From Micromonospora terminaliae (GTDB lineage Bacteria > Actinomycetota > Actinomycetes > Mycobacteriales > Micromonosporaceae), in assembly GCF_009671205.1 (NCBI RefSeq), contig NZ_CP045309.1:4278001-4342000 (forward strand): DNA of 64,000 nucleotides. The letters are read 5' to 3'. The notes beneath the pieces were generated by a model that worked only from the letters and a program-made list of their open reading frames with translations, was not told where the DNA came from and made no database searches. Below, piece by piece: positions 43,283-50,698 of the stretch (the stretch's first letter is position 1; each line of letters starts with the position of its first letter). A program made the translations under genes and the position numbers.

Positions 43283-43591
43283 TCAGCCGAAGAAGTGCTT
43301 CGCGGCCTCGTCCACGGCGGCCCGCTCGATGTCCGGCAGGACATGGGCGTAGGTGTTCACGGTCAGCCCGATCTGGCTATGACCGAGCACCTTCATCACC
43401 GTCCGAGGTGAGGCACCGGAGACGAGCAGGAACGTGCCGCAGGTCATGCAGACGAAGCCAGTCGAGGCCAGCCGCAGCCCGGATCTTGTGCCGGGTCCGG
43501 TCGATATGGTCCGGGTCCCTCGGAGTTCCCACCGTGGACAGCAAGACACGAGCACTAGAGCACCAACGCTCATTCGGTCTTCCTGCTTCAT
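43283..43591 (-). pseudogene. Integrase C-terminal remnant with two frameshifts
   Basis: About 100 residues of a tyrosine recombinase survive. One frame gives the end TVMKVLGHSQIGLTVNTYAH up to KHFFG, including the GH and nucleophile Tyr motifs. The preceding part (STVGTPRDPDHIDRT to WLRLHDLRH) is in another frame, and the piece before it (GALVLVS) is back in the first, so two compensating indels have occurred. The N-terminal three quarters are missing. It is distinct from the AICE integrase (HDLRH and NTYAHVLP here, HDARH and GTYSHVAP there). Confidence 0.85.
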
Positions 43592-43791
43592 GCCGGTGAG
43601 TATGACCTGACTTTCGCGCCAAGGACCTCGGGGCTCCGCCCCGAACCCCGGCGCTCCTCAGAGATGCCGCCGCGGATCACCTCGTCAGTCTCGCCGTTGT
43701 TCGCACAATGCCCCTTCGGCCTGCTTGTGTCCCAGGTTGCGGTGACGGGCGAGACCTGCCGGGCTGTGGCGACATGTGGAATGGTCTTGTC

Positions 43792-44424
43792 ATGCCGATA
43801 GATCAGCACCTACTCGTGGCCTTCACCCTTACCACGATCATCGCGATGGTCAGTCCCGGGCCGGACATGTTGTTCGTCTTAGGGTGTGGGATGCGCGGCG
43901 GTCCGCGGGCCGGCCTGCTCGCCACGGCAGGGGTGGCAACGAGCGAGGCCGTTCACGTCGCCGTGGCGGCCGCTGGGCTGGCCGCTCTCTTCGCGGCAGT
44001 GCCGACCGCCTTCACGGTGGTGCGGATCGTCGGAGGCGCCTATTTGATCTACCTTGGTGTGCAGATGATTCGGCACCGCAAGAGCGAGCAGAGCGAGTTG
44101 CCAGTCGTCGGCGGAGGCATTTCGGGCCGCCGTGCTTATCTCAGTGGATTGTTAACCAACCTACTTAACCCGAAGATGGTCACCTTCACGATCGCGTTCC
44201 TCCCACAGTTCATCAACCCACAACTGGGTCAGGTCTGGGCGCAGTTCGCGATCCTCGGCACCATTCTGATCGTCCTGGAGTTTATCGTCGACGGCACGGT
44301 GGGCGTGCTCGCAGGGCGGATCGGGGGATGGCTCCGTCGCCGGCAGGCCGCTCGCCGCCGAATCGACACAGCGACGGGAGGCGTATTCATAGGGCTGGGC
44401 GTGCGACTGGCCGTCGAGCGATGA
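43792..44424 (+). CDS. LysE/RhtB family amino-acid exporter
   Basis: A 210-residue membrane protein with the LysE fold: MVSPGPDMLFVLGCGMRGGP at the start, IVGGAYLIYLGVQMIRHRKS, then SGLLTNLLNPKMVTFTIAFL with the family NLLNPK motif, and two further helices. Such proteins export amino acids or homoserine lactones with proton exchange. Codon use is visibly less G/C-rich at third positions than in neighbours, which supports acquisition with the remnant element. ATG 43792 is used; an upstream in-frame ATG at 43708 adds residues unlike the family. Confidence 0.88.
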   Translation: MPIDQHLLVAFTLTTIIAMVSPGPDMLFVLGCGMRGGPRAGLLATAGVATSEAVHVAVAAAGLAALFAAVPTAFTVVRIVGGAYLIYLGVQMIRHRKSEQSELPVVGGGISGRRAYLSGLLTNLLNPKMVTFTIAFLPQFINPQLGQVWAQFAILGTILIVLEFIVDGTVGVLAGRIGGWLRRRQAARRRIDTATGGVFIGLGVRLAVER

Positions 44425-44633
44425 TGCCCCTTCCAAGTCAGACAGGGTTGAGGGACGTCATCCGGCCCGAGTGGACGGGGCGCCCGGGGGCCGGTAGCCG
44501 ATGGCGCCCGCGGTCACGAGCGGGCATGAACGGTCAGGGGCGACAGTCGCCGTGAGCAGGCGTTTCGGGCATCACAGCCCGTTGAGTGCGCTCTTCCAAA
44601 CTGGCGCTCCGGGTCCAGCGCAAGGACGGCCAA

Positions 44634-44786
44634 TTAGTTGTACAGCCAGAAGGCAGCACAGCCGAGACACAGCACCAGCAGAACGGCCGAGACGAGCAGC
44701 AGCACGAGTAGTGTGAGCAGCTCCTTGCGCGCCGTCGGCGCAGACTCCGGCGGCGGACTGCCGTCGGTGGGCTCGGGGTCGGGCAC
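44634..44786 (-). CDS. Small C-terminal-anchored membrane protein
   Basis: A 50-residue frame: a Pro/Glu-rich head (VPDPEPTDGSPPPESAPTAR), then one strongly hydrophobic helix (LLTLLVLLLVSAVLLVLCLG) ending in FWLYN. The GTG start lacks a ribosome-binding site; CATGAT lies 6-7 nt upstream and could be a leaderless -10. Plausible but unproven gene of unknown role. Confidence 0.5.
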   Translation of the reverse strand: MPDPEPTDGSPPPESAPTARKELLTLLVLLLVSAVLLVLCLGCAAFWLYN

Positions 44787-44957
44787 CTCGTGATCATGTC
44801 AGAGCCAACCGCGTCTGGGAGCCAGGCGTGGGAGCCACCGGGGCGGACTGGACCGAACGGGACGGGACCGATCGAGTTGCCGAGCGCTTGAGGACCAGGA
44901 CCAGGCGGACGACGTGTCGTCGAAGGAGCGTGCAGAGATCGCAGGGCCGGGACAGCG

Positions 44958-44982
44958 ACGTACAGCCATTCGTACAGCCAAG
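44958..44982 (+). repeat. Right arm-type site of the remnant
   Basis: A 25-bp exact copy of 43258-43282, with GTACAG at 44960 and 44972. It ends 84 bp before the third att copy, mirroring the layout of the AICE right end. Confidence 0.65.
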
Positions 44983-45066
44983 CCTGCCAGCCAAGGCCGA
45001 CGCGGTCCGACAACGACGGACGGCCTGAGCAGGGTCCCTGCAAGCTGACCAGCCGTCCGCCTTCTT

Positions 45067-45110
45067 CTTCTAATCCCAAGGCCGCAGTTTCGAATCCTTC
45101 CGGGCGCACC
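45067..45110 (+). repeat. Third, diverged copy of the tRNA-Arg att core
   Basis: 44 bp identical to the att core except for two G-to-T changes in the T-arm region (GCAGTTTCGAATCCTTC). It marks the right end of the older remnant. Confidence 0.9.
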
Positions 45111-45163
45111 ATGTCACGCAGGTCAGCGGAGCCGTCACCGGCGAAGCCTCGTACGTTGGCACC

Positions 45164-45547
45164 ATGGCGACCTTCTGGACCTTGGGCTGCGATGCCGACG
45201 ACCCGCAGCGGATCGCTGCTTTCTGGGCGCTGGCCCTGGGCTATGTCAAGGAGCCCGGTTTCGACGAGCCCGACAACGCATCGATTGTCGACCCGGATGG
45301 CCGCGGCCCCGCCATCAGTTTCCTCAGGGTGCCCGAGGGCAAGTCCAGCAAGAACCGCGTGCATATCGACGTCCGGGTGGCCGGTCCGGGCCCCTGGGAC
45401 ATGGTCGAGCGCGCCCGCCTGATCCGGCAGAAGGTCCCCGAGCTGGTCGCCGCCGGCGCGACGGTGACCCGCGAGGAGTGGTACGGCGACGTGCTCGGCC
45501 ACGTCGTCATGCGGGACCCCGAGGGCAACGAGTTCTGCGTCGCCTGA
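45164..45547 (+). CDS. VOC-family (glyoxalase/bleomycin resistance-like) protein
   Basis: A 127-residue protein with two beta-alpha-beta-beta-beta units: WTLGCDADDPQRIAAFWALAL and the C-terminal LGHVVMRDPEGNEFCVA, the usual VOC ending with a candidate metal-binding Glu. Substrate unknown. ATG 45164 lies 6 nt after TACGTT, so a leaderless start is likely. First chromosomal gene after the third att copy. Confidence 0.85.
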   Translation: MATFWTLGCDADDPQRIAAFWALALGYVKEPGFDEPDNASIVDPDGRGPAISFLRVPEGKSSKNRVHIDVRVAGPGPWDMVERARLIRQKVPELVAAGATVTREEWYGDVLGHVVMRDPEGNEFCVA

Positions 45548-45556
45548 GGCCGGCCG

Positions 45557-46147
45557 TCAGGGCTGCGGGGCAGCCGGCCGCCGGACCCGGTAGCGCAGGT
45601 GGGTCACGTGCGGCGAGTCCACCGTGGCGAGCCGCTCCAGTTCGATGTGCGCGTCGCCGAGGTGCTCGAACAGGCGCCGGCCCGCGCCGAGCAGCACGGG
45701 CGCGAGCTGGATGCGAATCTCGTCGACCAGACCCGCGGCCAGGAACTGCTGGCCGACCGTCGCGCCCATGAGGCGTACGTCGCGGTCGCCCGCGGCGGCG
45801 GTGGCCCGGTCGCAGGCGTCGCGGACATCCGTGACGAAGGTGAAGGTGCCGCTCTTCTCGACCCGCTCGGTGAGGGGGTGGTGGGTCAGCACGAGGCAGG
45901 GCACCGGGAAGGGGGTGTCGTTCCAGACGTCGATGCCGACGTCGAACGTCCGCCGGCCGAGCACCACGGCGCCCGTGCCCGCCTGCATGTCACGAAAGAT
46001 CTCGGCGTCCACCTCGTTCGACGAGGCATCGAAGATCCACTCGTGCAGGCGGAGCCCGCCGACGCCCATCGGATTCTCGACGCTGACGTCCGGGCCGGCC
46101 ATGAAGCCGTCCAGCGACATGGTGATGTCCAGCAGTACCCGTGCCAT
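45557..46147 (-). CDS. Dihydrofolate reductase family protein (RibD C-terminal-like)
   Basis: A 196-residue protein of the RibD_C/DHFR-like superfamily. LLDITMSLDGFMAGPD is the start motif, GAVVLGRRTFDVGIDVW the nucleotide-side motif, and LMGATVGQQFLAAGLVDEIR with LLGAGRRLFEHLG the end. NADPH-dependent reduction is the family activity; the substrate is unknown. GAAGGG precedes ATG 46147. A second, divergent family member lies at 47321-47929. Confidence 0.88.
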   Translation of the reverse strand: MARVLLDITMSLDGFMAGPDVSVENPMGVGGLRLHEWIFDASSNEVDAEIFRDMQAGTGAVVLGRRTFDVGIDVWNDTPFPVPCLVLTHHPLTERVEKSGTFTFVTDVRDACDRATAAAGDRDVRLMGATVGQQFLAAGLVDEIRIQLAPVLLGAGRRLFEHLGDAHIELERLATVDSPHVTHLRYRVRRPAAPQP

Positions 46148-46250
46148 GGCAGCCCTTCGTCGAGGGACGCCGGGGCGTCCGGGAGCGGCAGGTGCTCGAA
46201 ACCGTAACGCCGAGGTACGACAGGTAGGCCTCGGCGGACGGCCGGAACGG

Positions 46251-46814
46251 TCACTCTCCTGGTGACTGTTGCCCGGCGGACTCGCTCCACCGGCGGGCCT
46301 CAGCCGACAACTGCGTCATCACCTCCTCCTTCGCGGCGCCGTACTGGGCCCGGCTGTGGCGACACCGCTCGGCGGCGCGTCTCTTTGCCGCCTCGTAGCG
46401 ACGGGCGGCGTCGGGGTTGGCCGCGAGGTAGGCGCGGAAGACCCGGTTCGCCTCCGGCACCGGCGACGTGACGCGGAAGACGTGCAGGTGGTGAGTTCGC
46501 TTCCCGGCGGTGTCCTTGGCGAAGAACAGGTGGTCACCGTCCTCGGGGAAGGCCAGCGGCCGGTAGACGTACCCCAGCTGCTCGAGTGGCCGGAGGTGCG
46601 CGACGACGGCGCCGACCTCAGCCACCGCCACCTGGATGTCGATGATGGGCTTGGCCGCACATCCGGGAATGCTGGTCGATCCGATGTGCTCGATGCCCAA
46701 CGCCGCAGGCAGTGCCTCCGACAACAGCCCTTGTTCGACCGTGAATCGCTGCGGCCAGGCCGGGTCGTAGGGCACGATCTCGACCACCGGTGCATCGTCC
46801 TTCACGGCGGTCAC
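46251..46814 (-). CDS. GrpB family protein (UPF0157, nucleotidyltransferase fold)
   Basis: A 187-residue protein: VEIVPYDPAWPQRFTVEQ, then EHIGSTSIPGCAAKPIIDIQ (the GSTS and D-x-D positions of the nucleotidyltransferase-like fold), and FRAYLAANPDAARRYEAAKR. Members are annotated GrpB or dephospho-CoA kinase-associated; the activity is unknown. Confidence 0.9.
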   Translation of the reverse strand: MTAVKDDAPVVEIVPYDPAWPQRFTVEQGLLSEALPAALGIEHIGSTSIPGCAAKPIIDIQVAVAEVGAVVAHLRPLEQLGYVYRPLAFPEDGDHLFFAKDTAGKRTHHLHVFRVTSPVPEANRVFRAYLAANPDAARRYEAAKRRAAERCRHSRAQYGAAKEEVMTQLSAEARRWSESAGQQSPGE

Positions 46815-46845
46815 CGTATCGGGCCGACGGCCGATGCTCGGAGCC

Positions 46846-47280
46846 CTATTTCCAGGGTGGGGTGTACCGGCTCACGTAGTCACGGGCACGCGGCAGCGGG
46901 TCACGCCAGTACCGGTCCGGCATGCGGCTGTGGTGCGTTTCGCAGAACTCGGCAAGACTCTCGGCGATCGTCACGCGCTCCAGCGGGCGGCCCTCGAAGG
47001 CCGTGTTGGCGGTCAGCAGCTGCGGCTCCGGATTCCAGCCCGAGTGATCGAACGCCCAGCCGTCCCACACCGCGTAGACGTGGAAGATCTGCCAGTCGCC
47101 GGCGAAGCGCACCCCTGCCATCTCCATCGGCCGGTCGGGGTAGAAGTCCCGGCAGACCCACGCCAGGATGTGACACGCTCCGGCAGCGAAGAAGGCCTGG
47201 TCCGTCCGCTCCCAGGCGATCCGCTGATCCGACCGCTCGATCGCCGTCCTCCGGAAGATTCCCGCTGCCTCGGCCGTCAC
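46846..47280 (-). CDS. Hypothetical protein
   Basis: A 144-residue soluble protein with many aromatic residues (ACHILAWVCRDFYPDRPMEM, VYAVWDGWAFDHSGWNPEPQ). I do not recognise a family or active site. GTG 47280 lies 8 nt after TATCGT on the minus strand, a leaderless promoter arrangement. The frame is well conserved in composition, so it is likely a gene. Confidence 0.65.
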   Translation of the reverse strand: MTAEAAGIFRRTAIERSDQRIAWERTDQAFFAAGACHILAWVCRDFYPDRPMEMAGVRFAGDWQIFHVYAVWDGWAFDHSGWNPEPQLLTANTAFEGRPLERVTIAESLAEFCETHHSRMPDRYWRDPLPRARDYVSRYTPPWK

Positions 47281-47320
47281 GACACGGGACGATAACCCAG
47301 CGGCAACCGCGCGTCCGCTC

Positions 47321-47929
47321 TCACACGTTGCCGAAGGTCGGCGTGCCCGCGCTGTCGTAGGTCAGCATGGTCACCCCGGTGCCGGAGGTGCGGGTGCCGG
47401 TGAGCCGCAGGCCCGCCGGGGGCACGCCGTCGGCGAAGAGTCGCTGCCCGCGCCCCAGCACGACCGGGAAGACCAGCAACTGGTACGTGTCGATGAGCCC
47501 CTCCCGCATCAGCGACCGGGCGAGCGCGCCGCTGCCGTGCACCTGGAGTTCCCCGCCGGGGCGGTTCTTCAGTTCGGCGACGGCGGCGGCCAGGTCGCCG
47601 TCGAGGCGGTGCGAGCCCGACCAGGTCAGCTCATCGTCGCGGGTGGTGGCGACGTACTTCGGCAGCCGGTTGAGCGGGTTGTCCGGGCCGCCCTGGGCCG
47701 GGTCGGTCACGTGCGGCCAGTAGGCAGCCATGATGTCGTAGGTGCGACGGCCCAGCAGCAGGGCCTCGGCCCGCTCGAAGGTCTCGCCCATCCACCCGCC
47801 GACCGTCTCGTCGAAGTGCGGCGGCAGCCAGCCACCCAGGTCGAACCCGCCGCTGCGGTCCTCCTCCTGGCCGCCGGGGGCCTGCATGACGCCGTCCAGG
47901 GTCAGGAACGTGGTGATGGTGAGTCGCAT
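47321..47929 (-). CDS. Dihydrofolate reductase family protein (second paralogue)
   Basis: A 202-residue RibD_C-like protein: TTFLTLDGVMQAPGGQEEDR at the start, EALLLGRRTYDIMAAYWPHV, LQVHGSGALARSLMREGLID and PVVLGRGQRLFADG. It is only distantly similar to the protein at 45557. GGAGGGAGG lies upstream of ATG 47929. The family is common in actinobacteria as stand-alone reductases of unknown substrate. Confidence 0.88.
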   Translation of the reverse strand: MRLTITTFLTLDGVMQAPGGQEEDRSGGFDLGGWLPPHFDETVGGWMGETFERAEALLLGRRTYDIMAAYWPHVTDPAQGGPDNPLNRLPKYVATTRDDELTWSGSHRLDGDLAAAVAELKNRPGGELQVHGSGALARSLMREGLIDTYQLLVFPVVLGRGQRLFADGVPPAGLRLTGTRTSGTGVTMLTYDSAGTPTFGNV

Positions 47930-48045
47930 GGTGCTGCCTCCCTCCTCGTGACCGGCCCCGCGCCGGTCTCCACTCTGCCGACGGCCGGGGACCGACCGAT
48001 TCGACAGCCCACCCGGATCAACGATGTGACCTGGGCCACACCGGC

Positions 48046-48466
48046 TCAGGGCTTACGCGCGAACAGGTACGCCGCCGGACGCCTGCCCTCCTCCGGCGCC
48101 TGCCAGGTGCTCGCGGTGACCGGAAGGCCCGCCGCCGCGAGCAACGCCGCGATCCCCTCCGGCCGGGCGTAGTACCGCGAAGCGCAGTTCCGGGTACGCG
48201 CGCCGGGCCAGTGCGACCATCCGTGGCGACAGGTCGACGCCGAACGCGTCGACGCCCAGGGCCGCCAGGTGGGCGGTGACGTGGCCGGGGCCGCAGCCGA
48301 GGTCGGCCACCACCCCGCCGGTCGCCCGGGCCAGTTCGGCGAAGGCGCCGAGCAGCGCCCGGTCCAGCGGCAGCTCGGACAGTTTGGTGGGGACCAGCGC
48401 CGCGTAGTCGGCGGCGACCGTGTCGTAGGCGGCCCGGGTCTCGGTGAGGTGGGCGCGCTCGGTCAC
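48046..48466 (-). pseudogene. Class I SAM methyltransferase with internal deletion and frameshift
   Basis: The N-terminal half is intact (TRAAYDTVAADYAALV, GGVVADLGCGPGHVTAHL, GVDLSPRMVALARRAYPELR). After ELRFAV the frame changes, and the proper C-terminus (RPEGIAALLAAAGLPVTAST to AYLFARKP, stop at 48046) appears in another frame. About 80 residues of the usual middle are missing, so a deletion joined both parts out of frame. GTG 48466 follows TACGGT by 6 nt. Confidence 0.75.
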
Positions 48467-48518
48467 GCCCCGACCGTACCGGGCGGCGGCGCGGTCGGCG
48501 GCGACGTACCCTCCGCTC

Positions 48519-49383
48519 ATGGTGACCGAGACGGATCTCCAGCTGGCCGACGGCCGCACGCTGCACGTCTACGACACCGGCGGGTCCGATCGGCTCGCCG
48601 TCTTCTGGCACCACGGCACGCCGAACATCGGTGCACCACCCGCGCCGCTGTTCGCCGCGGCCGACCGGCTCGGCCTCCGTTGGATCTCGCACGACCGCCC
48701 CGGCTACGGCGGGTCGACGCCGCTGCGGGGGCGTGACATCGCCTCGGCCGCCGCCGACGTCTCCGCGGTGGCCGACGCAATGGGCGTCGACCGGATTCGC
48801 GACGATGGGCCACTCCGGCGGCGGTCCGCACGCGCTGGCCTGCGCCGCGCTGCGGCCCGACCGGGTGGTCGCCGTAGTGGTCGGCGCCGGCCTGGCCCCG
48901 TACGGGGCGGACGGGCTGGACTGGTTCGCCGGAATGGTGCCCGCCGGGGTGGCGTCGCTGCGGGCCGCCGCCGCGGGACGGGCGGCCAAGGAGGCGCACG
49001 AGGCGTCGGGCGCCGTGTACGACCCGGAGTTCACCCCGGCCGACCTGGCCGCCCTGCACGGCGAGTGGTCCTGGTTCGACAGTGTGGTGGGTCCGGCGAC
49101 GCAGGCCGGCCCGGGCGGGCTCATCGACGACGACCTGGCGTACGTGCACGCGTGGGGCTTCGACCCCGCCGACGTGACGTCGCCGGTGCTGCTGGTGCAC
49201 GGCGAGCGGGACGGCATCGCCCCGGTGGCGCACGCCGAGTGGCTGGCGCGGCGCTGCCCCTCGGCCGAGCTGCGCCGCTACCCGGACGACGGGCACATCT
49301 CGGTGCTGCGGCACGCCGGGGCGGCGCTGGAGTGGCTGCGCCGGCGCGCCGACGAGGCGTCCGCCGGGAGCCGGCAAGGTTGA
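48519..49383 (+). pseudogene. Alpha/beta hydrolase interrupted by a single-base frameshift
   Basis: The start (MVTETDLQLADGRTLHVYDT, VFWHHGTPNIGAPP, HDRPGYGGSTPL) and the end (FATMGHSGGGPHALACAA through LLVHGERDGIAPVAHAEWL) are both well preserved but in different frames. One extra base near 48795 (in GGATTCGCG) explains the shift; without it GVDR-FATMGHSGGG reads through. ATG 48519 follows TACCCT by 6 nt. It is either a recent pseudogene or a sequence error. Confidence 0.75.
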
Positions 49384-49750
49384 GTCGTTGACGACATCAG
49401 CTCGACAGGGGTGCACACCCAACGCGCCCGGGCCGGTAGGTGGCGGTGGGTGAGGCGGCGGCCGGGGTGCCCGGCCGCCGCCTCGCCGCGCCGGATCGGG
49501 CGCGGACCGCGGCCCGGCACGGGGACCTTGGAAGGTCTCCCGTGCGGGCCGTGGTGCCGGCGCCGGCCGGGTGGAGGGTCGAAGTGGCCCGCCCCGGCGC
49601 CGGAGTTCGGTGGGTCGACCGGCCGGCCTCGCCGTGGGCGCGCCGGTCACCGACCTCATGCCCCTCAGCGCTCACCCCACCGGGGATGTCACAGCGGGCA
49701 CCCGCGGTAAACCGGATGACCGGTCGCCGCGCGGCGGTCACCATCGACGG
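49384..49750. other. Gene-free region with two hairpins
   Basis: These 367 bp contain a perfect 15-bp hairpin (49452-49484) and an imperfect long hairpin (49511-49550, with one bulge on each side). The second lies about 200 bp before the next gene and might be a leader structure. No small gene stands out. Confidence 0.5.
49452..49484 (+). terminator. 15-bp hairpin terminator
   Basis: GAGGCGGCGGCCGGG (49452-49466) pairs exactly with 49470-49484 around a 3-nt loop, 70 bp after the hydrolase pseudogene. Confidence 0.65.
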
Positions 49751-50578
49751 ATGCCGCAGCATCGACCCGCCGAGCCGGACATCCGGCGCTACTACACCGA
49801 GGTCTTCGCCGAGGCGGACCGGCTGGACCGGTCGCCGCAGGGACGGCTGGAGGCGTGCCGCACGCGCGACCTGCTCGCCCGGCTGCTGCCGCCCCCACCG
49901 GCCGAGGTGCTGGACATCGGCGGTGGCCCCGGCGCGTACGCCGGCTGGCTCGCCGCCGCGGGGCACCGGGTGCACCTGGTCGACCTGGTGCCGGCGCACG
50001 TGGCGGCGGCACGGGCGGCGTACCCGGGAATCACGGCGACCGTGGGTGACGCCCGGCACCTGCCGCTGCCCGACGGCCGCGCCGACGCGACCCTGCTGCT
50101 CGGCCCGCTCTACCACCTGCCCGACCGGGCGGACCGGGTGGCGGCGCTGCGCGAGGCGGCCCGGCTGACCCGGCCCGGTGGCCCGGTGCTCGCGGCCGCC
50201 ATCAGCCGCAACGCCGCCCTCATCGACCTGACCGCGCAGGGGCGGGTGGACGAGCACAACCGTGCGCTGCTGCGTGAGGAGTACGCGACCGGGGTGAACG
50301 ATCCGCGGACCGGCTTCACGACGGCCTACTTCCACCGCCCGGAGCAGCTGGCGGACGACTTCGTGGCGGCCGGCCTGCCGGCCCCCGCCGTGTACGGGGT
50401 GGAGGGTCCCCTGTGGCCGTTGCTGAACGCGCTCGGCACCGGCCCGGCCGAGCGGCTCTTCGCCGACGCGGCGGCCTGTGCCGAGACGTTCGAGCGGGAT
50501 CCCGCGGTGCTCGGGGCCAGCGCGCACCTGATCGCCGTGGCCCACACGGGAGTGGACCGGAGCCGGCCCGCCGGCTGA
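49751..50578 (+). CDS. Class I SAM-dependent methyltransferase
   Basis: A 275-residue methyltransferase: motif I EVLDIGGGPGAYAGWLA, motif II VHLVDLVPAHV, VGDARHLPLPDGRADATLLL, and EAARLTRPGGPVLAAAI. The substrate is unknown. I chose ATG 49751 because the helix DIRRYYTEVFAEADRLD starts soon after, as in relatives; longer frames upstream lack similarity. Confidence 0.85.
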   Translation: MPQHRPAEPDIRRYYTEVFAEADRLDRSPQGRLEACRTRDLLARLLPPPPAEVLDIGGGPGAYAGWLAAAGHRVHLVDLVPAHVAAARAAYPGITATVGDARHLPLPDGRADATLLLGPLYHLPDRADRVAALREAARLTRPGGPVLAAAISRNAALIDLTAQGRVDEHNRALLREEYATGVNDPRTGFTTAYFHRPEQLADDFVAAGLPAPAVYGVEGPLWPLLNALGTGPAERLFADAAACAETFERDPAVLGASAHLIAVAHTGVDRSRPAG

Positions 50579-50610
50579 AATCGCCACAGCGACGCGCCGC
50601 GCACCGAGGG

Positions 50611-50639
50611 TGACCGGCCCCGGACGCACGTGTTATTCT
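50611..50639 (+). promoter_or_regulatory. Candidate -35/-10 promoter of the two-component operon
   Basis: TGACCG (50611-50616) and TATTCT (50634-50639) are separated by 17 bp, a normal sigma-70-type spacing. The kinase ATG is 60 bp downstream, with GGAAGG as its ribosome-binding site. Confidence 0.5.
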
Positions 50640-50698
50640 CCGGCGTCGATCCACCGTGCGGACCCGACCGGGTCGCTGCCGGAAGGACACCTCCCCCG

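Larger units (their letters stand above)
43158..45110. mobile_element. Remnant of a second tRNA-Arg element
   Basis: A 1.9-kb unit between the second att core and a third, diverged copy at 45067-45110. It keeps the C-terminal end of a different integrase (frameshifted), a pair of GTACAG repeats near each end at 12-bp spacing, a LysE-type exporter and a small membrane protein. No replication or transfer gene remains. It is older than the AICE, which inserted between it and the tRNA. Confidence 0.75.
44787..45163. other. Non-coding right end of the remnant and upstream region of the VOC gene
   Basis: I see no convincing gene in these 377 bp. They contain the right arm-type repeat of the remnant (44958-44982), the third att copy (45067-45110), and, next to the VOC gene, TACGTT (45152-45157) placed 6 nt before its ATG. 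Confidence 0.6.

Noticed and set aside
43588..43809. Small minus-strand frame between the integrase remnant and the exporter
   Set aside because: No similarity, no ribosome-binding site, and it overlaps the exporter start.
45067..45110. Third tRNA-Arg gene
   Set aside because: Same partial sequence with two changes in the T arm; an attachment-site relic.
44534..45502. A 322-codon minus-strand frame spanning the third att copy
   Set aside because: Its upstream part is antisense to the VOC gene and its middle crosses the att relic and arm repeat; only the 50-codon frame at 44634-44786, in another phase, looks protein-like.
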